Origin: Bacillus sp. MYb209
GTDB lineage: Bacteria > Bacillota > Bacilli > Bacillales > Bacillaceae_G
Assembly: GCF_002975175.1 (NCBI RefSeq)
Contig: NZ_PCNZ01000010.1
Span: 62,001-126,000 of the forward strand
Direction of reading: 5' to 3'
DNA length: 64,000 nt
The notes beneath the pieces were generated by a model. That model did no database searches. It was not told where the DNA came from and saw only the letters and a program-made list of their open reading frames with translations. A program made the translations under genes and the position numbers. Shown one piece after another: positions 35,104 to 44,832 of this stretch. Each line of letters opens with the position of its first letter. Positions within the stretch are counted from its first letter, which is position 1.

Positions 35104-35826
35104 TTATAAAACGTTGCGTAAAAATTGTTTTGCTCGTTCATGCGATGGAGCTGAAAAGAATTGCGCTGGCGGAGCATCCTCTACAATTTTCCCGTCATCC
35201 ATAAAGATGACGCGGTCAGCTACATCTCTTGCGAAATTCATTTCATGAGTAACAATGACCATTGTCATTCCTTCTTCAGCAAGTTCTTTCATAACTTGCA
35301 ACACTTCTCCAACAAGTTCAGGGTCTAGGGCTGAAGTAGGTTCATCGAATAACATAATTTTTGGATTCATTGCAAGTGCACGTGCAATTGCAACACGTTG
35401 CTTTTGTCCACCTGATAATAGGTGTGGGGTTACAGTTGCTTTATCTTGTAAGCCGACTTTTTTTAGCAAAAGATTACCGGCCTCCTTCGCCTTTGTTACG
35501 TCTAATTTCTTTACATGAATAGGTGCTTCTATGATGTTTTCTAGTGAGGTCATATGAGGAAAGAGATTAAAATGTTGAAACACCATTCCAACATTTTCGC
35601 GGATTTTATTTAAGTTTGTACTTTTGGGGTTGATTTTTTCCCCCTGTAAGTGAATTTCTCCCTCATCGTACATTTCTAAAAAATTAAGGCAACGGAGTAA
35701 AGTGCTTTTCCCAGAGCCACTGGCGCCGATTAAAACGACAACTTCTTTTTCTTTTACTTCTAAATCAATTCCTTTTAAAACATCAAGTGAGCCAAATGAT
35801 TTTACTAGATTGCGAACCTGAATCAT
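35104..35826 (-). CDS. Polar amino acid ABC transporter ATP-binding protein
   Basis: A 240-residue GlnQ/HisP-type ATPase. Walker A is GASGSGKST (~33-41), the signature is [14 protein letters not shown], and Walker B is [13 protein letters not shown], with a switch histidine in VTHEM. It is the first gene of a three-gene importer operon on the minus strand. All catalytic motifs are present, so it should be active. Confidence 0.93.
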   Translation of the reverse strand: MIQVRNLVKSFGSLDVLKGIDLEVKEKEVVVLIGASGSGKSTLLRCLNFLEMYDEGEIHLQGEKINPKSTNLNKIRENVGMVFQHFNLFPHMTSLENIIEAPIHVKKLDVTKAKEAGNLLLKKVGLQDKATVTPHLLSGGQKQRVAIARALAMNPKIMLFDEPTSALDPELVGEVLQVMKELAEEGMTMVIVTHEMNFARDVADRVIFMDDGKIVEDAPPAQFFSAPSHERAKQFLRNVL

Positions 35827-36037
35827 ACAAAACCCCCAGTCAAAAATAGATTTTACAAATGTCGCCCCTTATTTCTGTTATTAGTCATAAATTGTCAGAA
35901 TCCTTTATTTTTTTCGAGAGGATTTGATATTCAAAGAAATAATGATTTTTAAAATCCTTATATCTTTCTATAACGAAAATATGGATAATAATATATAGGT
36001 AGTACTTATATTGCTTATAAGAAGGGGGAAAGAAGAG

Positions 36038-37330
36038 ATGGGAAAAGAAAGGAAAACATTTTCCTTTGGCTTGCGTACACAACTTATGCTATTCACTACA
36101 GTTTTAGCTTTAATTACATATTCAACAAGCTTATTTTTCATTTACGTTATATATGATTATTTTCAAATTTATGTAAGTCGAACTGTTTATAATATTATCG
36201 TTATGTTATTAGGTGTAGTATGGTCCGGAATTTTAGCATATGGAGCAGCAATCTTTTTAATTAAACCACTGCGGAAGTTGGAAGAAGCTGCAAGGAAAGC
36301 GGCTGGGGGTGATATTCGTGAAGATGTCCCATTGCCAAAGACCGATGATGAGATTAAATCTTTAAGTGTTGCATTTAATATGATGCTAGGGAACTTAAGG
36401 GGCATGGTAAAAAATATCGATACTACATTTTCGTATACAAATAATCAAGTTCAGCAAATTAGAAAACAAACAGGTGAAGCGACAAAGCAAGCACAAGGTG
36501 TGTCTGAAACTCTTGCGGAGATTTCATCCGGTGCCGAGCAATCAGCAGCATCGATTCAAGCGATCGTTTCTACTGTTGATACAACGACTTCTATTGCAAA
36601 TGAAGTAGAAGGAAAAGCAAAACAGTCTGACGGGTTGTCTTCAGAAATGATTCAAGCTTTAGGACAAAGTACACGTGTCTTTACTTCTTTAATTCAAGGT
36701 ATTCAAACATTGGCGAGAGAAAATGAAGATTCGATGGAAAATGTACAGAAATTAGAAGAGCGAATGAAACAAGTTGAACACATTGTTTCTGTTGTGAGTG
36801 AGATTGCTAGCCAAACAAATTTATTAGCACTCAACGCTTCTATTGAGGCAGCTCGTGCAGGAGAGCATGGAAGGGGCTTTGCTGTTGTAGCAGAAGAAGT
36901 ACGTAAACTTGCTGATGAAAGTGATCATTCCGCAAGAAACATATCACAGTTATTACGGAATATGCAAGATGAAGTACAGCAAGTCGCATTGAAAATGACA
37001 GAGCAGGTGAAGACAGCTAAAGAAGAGGCGAAACGCGGAGAAGCTACAGAATTAATTTTAAAAGAAATGTCATCAAGTGTTATGGAAGTAGCCGATGCAA
37101 CTAAGCAAATTAGTAGTTATATGAATGAACAAGTGAGTCACATTCATCAAACAGGAGCATAAACAAAGGCTGTAGCAGCAATTGCGGAAGAAACGTCAGC
37201 TGGTTCACAAGAAGTGGCACGTGTGACATTGCAACAGTCTAAAAATATGATAGCAATCGATCAATTATTAAAAGACTTAGAGAAGCAATCAGCGGATTTA
37301 AAACAAACAATTGAACGGTTTTCGATGTAA
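36038..37330 (+). pseudogene. Methyl-accepting chemotaxis protein, interrupted by a nonsense codon
   Basis: The frame encodes an MCP with two N-terminal membrane segments (~12-34, ~45-72), a HAMP domain, and a signalling domain with the hairpin tip [46 protein letters not shown] at 37160-37162 (codon 375) ends it early. The same frame continues without a break to 37330 with normal MCP sequence (KAVAAIAEETSAGSQEVA...LKQTIERFSM). A single C-to-T change in a CAA codon would explain it. The protein would lose its last 55 residues, i.e. part of the antiparallel coiled coil. Chosen start: ATG 36038 after GGGGG. No large extracellular sensor domain is present. Confidence 0.85.
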
Positions 37331-37366
37331 AAGAGAAGAACAGAATGCTGTTCTTCTCTTTTTTTA
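37330..37366 (+). terminator. Terminator after the chemoreceptor pseudogene
   Basis: AAGAGAAGAACA pairs perfectly with TGTTCTTCTCTT, then T7. Confidence 0.88.
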
Positions 37367-37483
37367 GCTAGATTTAATATCTACAGTTAAAAAGTATAAA
37401 CTATGAACGTTTCCGCAACATTCTTTTCTGTCCCTTTCGGATGAAAATTATAGCGAGCTATAATATTAAAAGGGGTGTCTTTT

Positions 37484-37933
37484 ATGAAAAAAGAAAAAAG
37501 ACAACGATTAATTAAACAATTTGTAAAGGAGTATGAAATAGAGAAGCAAGAAAGATTAGTAGAATTGTTAGCAAAAAAAGATGTATTAGTAACACAAGCT
37601 ACAGTTTCTCGAGATATTCGTGAGTTAAACTTAACGAAGGTACCTTCTCAAGAAGGATTAATGATATATAAATTTTTCTCAGAAGAGCATTTACAAACTG
37701 ATATAAAGTTAAAGAAAAAATTACGAGAGGTTGTTGTAAAAATTGATTGTGTAGATCAATTAATGGTTATTAAAACATTACCCGGTAATGCACATGTTAT
37801 TGGTGTTTTGTTTGATGAGTTAGATTGGAAAGAAAAAATAGGATGTATATGTGGAAATGATACATGCCTTATAATTTCTCAGTCGAAATCAGATAGGGAG
37901 ATTTTAGAAGAAAGGTTAAATTTAATTATTTAG
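37484..37933 (+). CDS. ArgR/AhrC-family arginine regulator (arc-linked paralogue)
   Basis: A 149-residue regulator. The N-terminal winged helix includes VTQATVSRDIRELNL, the ArgR recognition helix region. The C-terminal domain with LMVIKTLPGNAHVIGVLFDELDW and GNDTCLII is the arginine-binding oligomerisation domain (GND(T/S) motif). AAGGGGTG precedes the ATG at 37484. It ends in its own terminator just upstream of arcA, so it probably controls the arc operon in response to arginine. It is likely a second ArgR next to the biosynthetic AhrC encoded elsewhere. Confidence 0.88.
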   Translation: MKKEKRQRLIKQFVKEYEIEKQERLVELLAKKDVLVTQATVSRDIRELNLTKVPSQEGLMIYKFFSEEHLQTDIKLKKKLREVVVKIDCVDQLMVIKTLPGNAHVIGVLFDELDWKEKIGCICGNDTCLIISQSKSDREILEERLNLII

Positions 37934-37937
37934 ATGC

Positions 37938-37976
37938 AAAATCCTGTTTTTAATAAAAATTAAAAACAGGATTTTT
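37938..37976 (+). terminator. Intrinsic terminator after the argR-type gene
   Basis: AAAATCCTGTTTTTAA pairs with TTAAAAACAGGATTTTT. The ~225 bp that follow hold the arc promoter region. Confidence 0.85.
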
Positions 37977-38004
37977 GTTTAAATACGGAAGTTAAATATT
38001 CAAC

Positions 38005-38132
38005 ATATATGCGTAATATATGTATTTTTTTATTGAAAAAGCGGGATGGAATGTTATAAAAATACAAATTCATATGATTTTAAAAAAATAACTTGTTTAA
38101 TATTTCACAATGATAATGTGGATGCTTTCACA
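38005..38132 (+). promoter_or_regulatory. arc operon control region: Crp/Fnr-type (ArcR) site and ARG-box-like sequences
   Basis: TGTGGATGCTTTCACA at 38117-38132 matches the Crp/Fnr-family site TGTGA-N6-TCACA with one mismatch, fitting the ArcR protein encoded at the end of the cluster. ATAAAAATACAAA near 38056-38068, and an inverted AT-rich partner near 38010-38035, resemble parts of the ArgR ARG box. Dual control by ArcR and the adjacent ArgR-type protein is inferred; the ArcR site is the stronger of the two. Confidence 0.5.
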
Positions 38133-38202
38133 AAGATGAAAGCGCGTAGCATTTATTATGTACTTGTAAGACATCAAACATATTTAAAAGGAGGTACAAC
38201 AA

Positions 38203-39435
38203 ATGAAGCATCCGATCCATGTTACTTCAGAAATTGGGGAATTACAAACGGTTTTATTAAAACGACCTGATAAAGAAGTGGAAAACTTAACGCCAGATTA
38301 TTTGCAACAATTATTATTTGACGATATTCCATACTTACCAATTATTCAAAAAGAGCATGATTATTTTGCACAAACATTACGCAATCGGGGGGTTGAAGTT
38401 CTTTATTTAGAAAAACTAGCTGCTGAGGCATTAGTAGATAAAAAACTTCGAGAAGAATTTGTTGATCGTATTTTAGAAGAAGGACAGGCTGACGTAAATG
38501 TTGCACATCAAACTTTAAAAGAATATTTACTTTCCTTTTCAAATGAAGAATTAATTCAAAAAATTATGGGTGGTGTACGGAAAAACGAAATTGAAACAAG
38601 TAAGAAGACACATTTATACGAATTAATGGAAGATCATTATCCGTTTTACTTAGACCCAATGCCTAATTTATATTTTACTCGTGATCCAGCAGCTAGCGTG
38701 GGCGATGGCTTAACGATAAATAAGATGAGAGAACCGGCGCGTAGACGTGAATCATTATTCATGGAGTACATCATTAAATATCATCCAAGATTTGCAAATC
38801 ACAATGTGCCAATTTGGCTAGATCGTGATTATAAGTTTCCAATTGAAGGTGGCGATGAGCTAATTTTAAATGAAGAAACAATTGCAATTGGAGTATCTGC
38901 CCGTACTTCAGCTAAAGCAATTGAACGCTTAGCTAAAAATCTTTTTAGCCGACAAAATAAAATTAAGAAAGTGTTAGCAATAGAAATTCCAAAATGCCGA
39001 GCATTTATGCATTTAGATACAGTGTTTACAATGGTTGATTATGACAAGTTTACAATTCACCCAGCCATTCAAGGGCCAAAAGGAAATATGAATATTTATA
39101 TTTTAGAAAAAGGCCCAGATGTGGAAACTCTTAAAATTACACATCGTACTTCTTTAATGGAAGCATTAAAAGAGGTATTAGGTTTAAGTGAATTAGTTCT
39201 TATTCCTTGTGGAGGAGGAGATGCAATTGCTTCCGCTCGTGAACAATGGAATGACGGTTCTAATACATTAGCAATTGCGCCAGGTGTAGTTGTTACATAT
39301 GATCGCAACTATGTATCCAATACTTTATTACGGGAACATGGTATAGAAGTCATTGAGGTGCTAAGTTCGGAATTATCTCGTGGTCGTGGGGGTCCACGTT
39401 GCATGAGTATGCCAATTGTTCGTAAAGATATTTAG
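38203..39435 (+). CDS. arcA: Arginine deiminase
   Basis: A 410-residue guanidino-modifying enzyme that hydrolyses arginine to citrulline and ammonia, the first step of the arginine deiminase pathway. Catalytic Cys400 lies in [23 protein letters not shown] and the ADI-type EGGDE segment supply substrate-binding acidic residues. The start has AAAGGAGG at good spacing. First structural gene of the arc operon; arcB follows 30 bp later. Cytoplasmic, makes ATP under anaerobic or acid conditions together with ArcB and ArcC. Confidence 0.97.
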   Translation: MKHPIHVTSEIGELQTVLLKRPDKEVENLTPDYLQQLLFDDIPYLPIIQKEHDYFAQTLRNRGVEVLYLEKLAAEALVDKKLREEFVDRILEEGQADVNVAHQTLKEYLLSFSNEELIQKIMGGVRKNEIETSKKTHLYELMEDHYPFYLDPMPNLYFTRDPAASVGDGLTINKMREPARRRESLFMEYIIKYHPRFANHNVPIWLDRDYKFPIEGGDELILNEETIAIGVSARTSAKAIERLAKNLFSRQNKIKKVLAIEIPKCRAFMHLDTVFTMVDYDKFTIHPAIQGPKGNMNIYILEKGPDVETLKITHRTSLMEALKEVLGLSELVLIPCGGGDAIASAREQWNDGSNTLAIAPGVVVTYDRNYVSNTLLREHGIEVIEVLSSELSRGRGGPRCMSMPIVRKDI

Positions 39436-39465
39436 TATAAATAACGGAGAAAGTAGGGATGAAGT

Positions 39466-40464
39466 ATGTTAATGACTAGACCAAATTTAAAAGGAAGAAG
39501 TTTTCTAGCTGAAAAAGATTTTACACAAGAAGAATTATTTTATTTTCTAGATTTAGCAGCAGAATTAAAAGAGAAAAAGAAAAACGGTGTCCCACATCAT
39601 TATTTAGAAGGTAAAAATGTAGCGCTCTTATTTGAAAAAACCTCTACTCGTACGCGATGTGCATTTACAGTAGCATGTACAGATTTGGGGGCGAACCCTG
39701 AATATTTAGGGAAAGGTGATATTCAGCTTGGGAAAAAAGAATCCGTAGAGGATACAGCAAAAGTGTTAGGACGCATGTTTGACGGAATTGAGTTTCGTGG
39801 ATTTAATCATGAAACTGTAGAATCTTTAGCACAAAATTCTGGTGTGCCGGTTTGGAATGGATTAACAGATATGTGGCATCCAACACAAACACTTGCAGAT
39901 TTATTAACAATTAGAGAACATGTAGGGAAATTAAAAAATGTGAAGCTCGTTTACGTTGGAGATGGACGAAATAATGTTGCTAATAGCTTACTAGTTGGTG
40001 GAGCGATCGTTGGAATGGATGTACGTATTTGTACACCGGAATCTTTATGGCCTGCACAAGAAGTAATTGATTTAGCAAAAAAATATAATGAACAGGTAAT
40101 GATAACAAGTAATGTGGAAGAAGCTGTTGCGAATGCAGATGTAATTTATACAGATGTATGGGTGTCTATGGGGGAAGAAGAAAAATTTGCTGAACGTGTC
40201 GAGTTATTGAAACCTTATCAAGTAAATATGAAAATGATTAAAGAAACAGGGAATGAAAACGTGATTTTCTTACATTGTTTACCTGCATTTCATGATGTTG
40301 AAACGATGTATGGTGAGGAAGTTTATGAGAAATATGGGTTGAGGGAAATGGAGGTAACTGACGAAGTATTCCGCAGTAAACATTCAAAAGTATTTGATCA
40401 GGCTGAAAATAGAATGCATACAATTAAAGCGGTTATGGCAGCTACTTTAGGAAACATGGAGTAA
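39466..40464 (+). CDS. arcB: Ornithine carbamoyltransferase, catabolic
   Basis: A 332-residue OTCase. STRTR at residues 60-64 binds carbamoyl phosphate, and HCLPAFHD with Cys271 is the ornithine/citrulline site. It phosphorolyses citrulline to ornithine and carbamoyl phosphate. Placement between arcA and arcD marks it as the catabolic rather than the biosynthetic (ArgF) enzyme. Two in-frame ATGs lie close together, and the first has AGGGATG ahead. A hairpin follows it, so arcD-arcC may be transcribed at a lower level. Confidence 0.96.
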   Translation: MLMTRPNLKGRSFLAEKDFTQEELFYFLDLAAELKEKKKNGVPHHYLEGKNVALLFEKTSTRTRCAFTVACTDLGANPEYLGKGDIQLGKKESVEDTAKVLGRMFDGIEFRGFNHETVESLAQNSGVPVWNGLTDMWHPTQTLADLLTIREHVGKLKNVKLVYVGDGRNNVANSLLVGGAIVGMDVRICTPESLWPAQEVIDLAKKYNEQVMITSNVEEAVANADVIYTDVWVSMGEEEKFAERVELLKPYQVNMKMIKETGNENVIFLHCLPAFHDVETMYGEEVYEKYGLREMEVTDEVFRSKHSKVFDQAENRMHTIKAVMAATLGNME

Positions 40465-40497
40465 AGAAGAAAGGGAGTCTTCCTTTCTTCTTTCTCC
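40463..40497 (+). terminator. Hairpin between arcB and arcD
   Basis: AAAGAAGAAAGG pairs with CCTTTCTTCTTT; the tail is CT-rich rather than pure T, so it may only attenuate transcription within the arc operon. Confidence 0.6.
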
Positions 40498-40563
40498 TCC
40501 TTTAGACACTATCATTCACTATTGCTTTCGTATTGTTATTGCAATTAAAGAGAGGTGAGTGGA

Positions 40564-41979
40564 ATGGGTGAAGATAAGAAATTAGGGTTGTTTACATTAA
40601 CGGCGCTTGTAGTGGGGTCTATGATTGGCGGTGGAGCATTTAATTTAGCAAGTGATATGGCAAAAGGTGCTGGTGCTGGAGCCATTATTATTGGTTGGGT
40701 TATAACAGGAATTGGGATGATTGCGCTTGGATTATCTTTTCAAAATCTAACTGTAAAACGGCCAGATTTAGATGGTGGTATTTTTAGCTATGCAAAAGCA
40801 GGATTTGGTAATTTTATGGGGTTTAATAGTGCGTGGGGATATTGGCTATCTGCCTGGCTTGGTAATGTAGCTTATGGCACATTATTATTTTCTTCATTAG
40901 GGTATTTCTTCCCAATCTTTGAAGGCGGTCAAAATGTGGCATCTATTATTGGTGCGAGCGTATTATTATGGTGTGTTCACATGTTAATTTTACGTGGAGC
41001 CCAATCAGCGGCACTTGTGAATTTAGTAACTACAATCGCAAAATTAGTACCTGTATTTGTATTTATTGTCATAGGAATCTTCGCGTTTCATATTGATACG
41101 TTCCTAGATGGATTTTGGGGACAAACTGGTTCTTTTTCATGGGGAGCGGTTGGCAGCCAAGTTAAAAGTACAATGCTTGTAACTTTATGGGTGTTCATTG
41201 GGGTAGAAGGGGCTGTTGTTTTATCTAGTCGAGCAAAAAATAGAAGTGATGTAGGGAAAGCAACGGTTATTGGCTTAGTTGGTACACTCATCATTTACAT
41301 TTTAATTACATTACTGTCTCTTGGACTTATGCAGCAAGCAGATATTGCTAATTTAAAAAATCCGTCTATGGCTTATTTATTTGAAAGTGTTGTTGGAAAA
41401 TGGGGTGCTATCTTTATTAATTTAGGTTTAGTTATCTCTGTATTAGGTGCTTGGTTAGGTTGGACTTTACTCGCATCTGAAATTCCGTATTTGGCGGCTA
41501 AAGACGGAGTATTTCCAAAATGGTTTGCAAAAGAAAATAAAAATAAGGCTCCAATAAATTCATTATGGATAACAAATGGCTTAATTCAAATGTTCTTATT
41601 AACATTCGTCGTTTCCGATCAGGCGTATAACTTTGCATTCTCGTTAGCATCTTCAGCTATTTTAATCCCATATGCTTTTTCAGCATTTTATCAACTGAAG
41701 CATAGCTTAAATTCTGAAGAAGCGGATCGAAATAAAAATATAATAATTGGTTTGATAGCAAGTATTTATGGTGTGTGGTTAGTTTATGCAGCTGGTTTAG
41801 AGTATTTATTATTAACAATGACTTTATATGCGCCAGGTATTTTTATTTTTTACAATGTTCAAAAGCAAAAGAGTTCGAAGCAAATATTTACTCGAGTGGA
41901 ATTAGCATCATCGGTAGCAATAGGTGCTTTAGCATTCTTTGCGATTTATGGATTAATTACAGGCAGTATTACTTTATAA
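40564..41979 (+). CDS. arcD: Arginine/ornithine antiporter
   Basis: A 471-residue membrane protein of the APC superfamily with about 12-13 hydrophobic segments. LTALVVGSMIGGGAFNLASDMAKGAG is the N-terminal substrate-binding helix, and WVFIGVEGAVVLSSRAKNRSDVG is the conserved loop after segment 6. It swaps external arginine for internal ornithine without energy cost. GAGAGGTG is positioned for the ATG at 40564 rather than the in-frame GTG at 40555. Confidence 0.94.
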   Translation: MGEDKKLGLFTLTALVVGSMIGGGAFNLASDMAKGAGAGAIIIGWVITGIGMIALGLSFQNLTVKRPDLDGGIFSYAKAGFGNFMGFNSAWGYWLSAWLGNVAYGTLLFSSLGYFFPIFEGGQNVASIIGASVLLWCVHMLILRGAQSAALVNLVTTIAKLVPVFVFIVIGIFAFHIDTFLDGFWGQTGSFSWGAVGSQVKSTMLVTLWVFIGVEGAVVLSSRAKNRSDVGKATVIGLVGTLIIYILITLLSLGLMQQADIANLKNPSMAYLFESVVGKWGAIFINLGLVISVLGAWLGWTLLASEIPYLAAKDGVFPKWFAKENKNKAPINSLWITNGLIQMFLLTFVVSDQAYNFAFSLASSAILIPYAFSAFYQLKHSLNSEEADRNKNIIIGLIASIYGVWLVYAAGLEYLLLTMTLYAPGIFIFYNVQKQKSSKQIFTRVELASSVAIGALAFFAIYGLITGSITL

Positions 41980-42016
41980 AGCACTGTGAAAGCGAAATCA
42001 ACTGGGGGGCTGAAAT

Positions 42017-42979
42017 ATGGCACGAAGAAAAATTGTAGTTGCACTAGGGGGAAATGCGATACAGTCTGGAAAAGCTACTGCAGCGGCACAGCAAGAAGCG
42101 CTGGAAAAAACAGCGGAACAACTTGTGAAAATAATGGAAAATGATGTAGATATAGTAATTGCGCATGGAAATGGCCCACAAGTGGGGAATATTTTATTAC
42201 AGCAAAAAGCTGCAGAAACGGAAAAGACACCTGCAATGCCATTAGATACTTGTGGTGCAATGAGCCAAGGGATGATTGGATATTGGATGGAAAATGCGAT
42301 TGAAAAGGCATTGAAAAAACGGAATATAAAAAAAGACGTAGCAACGGTTATAACACGCGTTGTCGTGGATGAAAAAGATGAGGCATTTAAAAATCCAACT
42401 AAACCAATTGGTCCTTTTTATACAGAAGAAGAAGCAAGAAGATTAATGGAAGAAACAAAAGCAGTGTTTAAAGAGGATGCTGGCAGAGGGTGGAGACGTG
42501 TTGTTCCATCACCGAAGCCTGTAAGTATTCATGAGCATAAAGTAATTAATTCTTTAGTTGAGAATGGAAATATAGTGATAGCTGTTGGTGGTGGTGGAAT
42601 TCCAGTAATTGATTCCGAAGAAGGGTTAAAAGGAACTGAAGCGGTTATCGATAAAGATTTCGCTGCGCAGAAATTAGCTGAATTAGTAGATGCTGATACG
42701 CTCGTAATTTTAACTGCAGTTGATCATGTGTATGTAAATTATAATCAACTGAATCAAAAGAAATTAGAGCATGTCACAGTGAATCAATTAGAAGAATACA
42801 TTGAAGAAAAACAATTTGCTGCGGGAAGTATGCTTCCAAAAATTGAAGCTGCTATTAATTTTGTTAATACAAATCCAAAAAGAAAAACAATTATTACGTC
42901 TTTAGAAAAAGTATATGAAGCACTAGAAGAAAAAGCTGGTACTATTATTTCTAAACAGAATGTATGCATGTATGTTTAA
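42017..42979 (+). CDS. arcC: Carbamate kinase
   Basis: A 320-residue amino-acid-kinase-fold enzyme. VALGGNAIQ at the N-terminus and [10 protein letters not shown] bind phosphate, and GGGGIPV and DKDFAA(QK)LA are in the nucleotide region. It makes ATP from carbamoyl phosphate and ADP, the energy-yielding step of the pathway. It follows arcD by 37 bp with a G-rich RBS. A terminator-like hairpin follows. Confidence 0.96.
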   Translation: MARRKIVVALGGNAIQSGKATAAAQQEALEKTAEQLVKIMENDVDIVIAHGNGPQVGNILLQQKAAETEKTPAMPLDTCGAMSQGMIGYWMENAIEKALKKRNIKKDVATVITRVVVDEKDEAFKNPTKPIGPFYTEEEARRLMEETKAVFKEDAGRGWRRVVPSPKPVSIHEHKVINSLVENGNIVIAVGGGGIPVIDSEEGLKGTEAVIDKDFAAQKLAELVDADTLVILTAVDHVYVNYNQLNQKKLEHVTVNQLEEYIEEKQFAAGSMLPKIEAAINFVNTNPKRKTIITSLEKVYEALEEKAGTIISKQNVCMYV

Positions 42980-43004
42980 ATAATTATGTACGCTATTTAT
43001 TAGT

Positions 43005-43040
43005 AAAAAAGAATGGGGTTAGTAACTTCATTCTTTTTAT
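43005..43040 (+). terminator. Terminator after arcC
   Basis: AAAAAGAATG pairs with CATTCTTTTT around a 13-base loop. Confidence 0.7.
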
Positions 43041-43123
43041 TTATTAATATTTTTTGTACTCATTGTTCATAAAGTTTTCATGATGAAATCCGAATATATA
43101 AGTTAATTATGATAAAATTTAAT

Positions 43124-43138
43124 TTGAATACGCTTTCT
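43124..43138 (+). promoter_or_regulatory. cre-like sequence upstream of arcR
   Basis: TTGAATACGCTTTCT fits the CcpA cre consensus with one mismatch (position 6) and lies ~40 bp before the arcR start. Possible catabolite control; a single site with one mismatch is weak evidence. Confidence 0.4.
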
Positions 43139-43179
43139 TGATTTTTCGCTCCAACATACAGCAAGAGAGAGGGAATTTT

Positions 43180-43869
43180 ATGAATAGACGGAACGTAGTT
43201 AAAGATTTAAAGCAATTTGAATTATTTGCTCATTTAACAGAAAAGAAATTGAAAGGTTTGACGGAGTTTGTCTATTGGCGAACTTATAAAAAGGGTCAAT
43301 TTTTATTTTTAGAAGGGGATTCAAGAGAAAGAATTTACTTCATGTTAGATGGTTTTGTAAAGTTAGAGCGGGTAAATCAAAGTGGAAATTTATTATATGA
43401 TGACTATGTAAAGCGGTATTCTATTTTTCCTTATGGTGGTATGTTTACAGACAGAGGATATAACTATACGGCAGAAGCGATGACAGATGTAGAAGTATAT
43501 TATATTCCGACAGTAATTTTCGAAGATATGGTGAAATCTAGTAGGACGCAATTAATGTACGTTGTTCAGCAATTATCATCGATATTAAAACTAAACGAAA
43601 ATCGAGTACAAAATATTACAATTCCTAATGCACAAGATCGGGTCATTCAAACATTAAATTATTTAATGCAGGATTTAGGAGAACAGAGTGGCGAAACGAT
43701 TGTAATTTCCTGCCCACTTACAACAATTGAAATATCGAAAATATCTGGTACGTCTCGAGAGACGGTTAGCGGCGTATTAAAACAATTAAAAAATGATAGT
43801 ATTGTTACAATTCTGGATAAAAAAATTACAATACATAATCCAACATATTTTGAGGAGATCTCTATGTGA
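43180..43869 (+). CDS. arcR: Crp/Fnr-family regulator of the arc operon
   Basis: A 229-residue Crp/Fnr protein. An N-terminal cyclic-nucleotide-type beta-roll (YKKGQFLFLEGDSRERIYFMLDGFVKLERV) precedes a long dimerisation helix and the C-terminal winged helix TTIEISKISGTSRETVSGVLKQLK. No Cys cluster for an Fe-S centre is seen near the N-terminus, as expected for ArcR rather than Fnr. GAGAGGG precedes the ATG at 43180. In B. licheniformis ArcR activates the anaerobic arc operon; a matching half-palindromic site lies upstream of arcA here. Confidence 0.9.
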   Translation: MNRRNVVKDLKQFELFAHLTEKKLKGLTEFVYWRTYKKGQFLFLEGDSRERIYFMLDGFVKLERVNQSGNLLYDDYVKRYSIFPYGGMFTDRGYNYTAEAMTDVEVYYIPTVIFEDMVKSSRTQLMYVVQQLSSILKLNENRVQNITIPNAQDRVIQTLNYLMQDLGEQSGETIVISCPLTTIEISKISGTSRETVSGVLKQLKNDSIVTILDKKITIHNPTYFEEISM

Positions 43870-43908
43870 AAATTGCATATTGATTTTCTAATTCATATTG
43901 TATATTAA

Positions 43909-43943
43909 TAAGGTTCTTTATATATTTATAAGGAACTTTTTTA
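43909..43943 (+). terminator. Terminator after arcR
   Basis: An imperfect hairpin, AAGGTTCTTTATA against TATAAGGAACTT, followed by T6. Confidence 0.65.
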
Positions 43944-44026
43944 CGTTATCCTCTATAAAATGATTGTATAGTATGGTAATAATAGCTAAAATCGATAATA
44001 AAAAAGCAAAGGGAAGGGGAGAAGGA

Positions 44027-44710
44027 ATGGTTCGAATTGAGTATGATCGATTAGTAGCTATTTGTTACAGTATAGGGGTTTTGTTATTATTAAAAATTCC
44101 AAACGATAATGAATTAATTGGGGAAAAACTATTCAATTTCTATAAGGTTCCGGTATATACATATATTTATATGGATTATAAAGTTTCAAATATATTAATT
44201 GTTTCTTTCGTACTACATGTAATCGCATTTATATTATTTGTAAAATGGCTAGTAAAAAAGAAATCTAGTACATTTAGAACAATGAATAAAATAAAAGTAG
44301 TAGGCATTAGTATTTTGATTTTAATGATGCCGTTTATTTTAAATAACATCCTCCATACATTGAATAAAACATGGTACTACGCAGGAAAAACAGGGGTAGA
44401 GGCGATAGAATATAAAAAAGAAGATAGTCAGTGTAGAATGGAGAAAAATGGAGAGGATATTGAACAAAAGTGCATTGTGACTTTAAAAAATTATCGTAAT
44501 CATTCACAGGCATTAAAAGTTGTTTTATATGATAATGCAAACGAGAATTCAAAAGGTTATCCAGTACCGAAACCAGTCTATTTACAAAAACATGAGACAA
44601 AGCAATTCGAATTTCAAATTCCTGTTGCTTATAATAGCGGTATTGAAAAAGATAAAGTACCAAATGTTAAATTACATTCATTGCATAAAAATGATGAGAA
44701 ATACAATTAA
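44027..44710 (+). CDS. Hypothetical membrane protein with C-terminal extracytoplasmic domain
   Basis: Not recognised. A 227-residue protein with three hydrophobic segments (~8-24, ~58-82, ~91-112), then a ~110-residue hydrophilic domain predicted outside the membrane. That domain has two Cys (CRMEK, KCIVTL) and ends in beta-rich sequence like a small Ig-type fold (ITLKNYRNHSQALKVVLYD-type pattern, KPVYLQKHETKQFEFQIP). AAGGGGAGAAGG sets the ATG at 44027. It forms a single-gene unit with a terminator. Function unknown. Confidence 0.65.
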   Translation: MVRIEYDRLVAICYSIGVLLLLKIPNDNELIGEKLFNFYKVPVYTYIYMDYKVSNILIVSFVLHVIAFILFVKWLVKKKSSTFRTMNKIKVVGISILILMMPFILNNILHTLNKTWYYAGKTGVEAIEYKKEDSQCRMEKNGEDIEQKCIVTLKNYRNHSQALKVVLYDNANENSKGYPVPKPVYLQKHETKQFEFQIPVAYNSGIEKDKVPNVKLHSLHKNDEKYN

Positions 44711-44771
44711 TCCGTAATTGAAAGTTTATGAGTAGGAGCAATAATTTGAAACGATATAGAAAATCAACTTG

Positions 44772-44820
44772 AATCATCCAACATGCTGTGAGGTAACGGC
44801 ATATTGGATGATTTTTTATT
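44772..44820 (+). terminator. Terminator after the hypothetical membrane protein gene
   Basis: AATCATCCAACATGC pairs with GCATATTGGATGATT, followed by T6. Confidence 0.82.
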
Positions 44821-44832
44821 TTATCCCCTTTT

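Noticed and set aside
38046-38270. 74-codon frame across the arcA promoter
   Set aside because: It overlaps the arcA start and RBS in another frame and covers the ArcR-type operator, so it is chance coding in AT-rich sequence.
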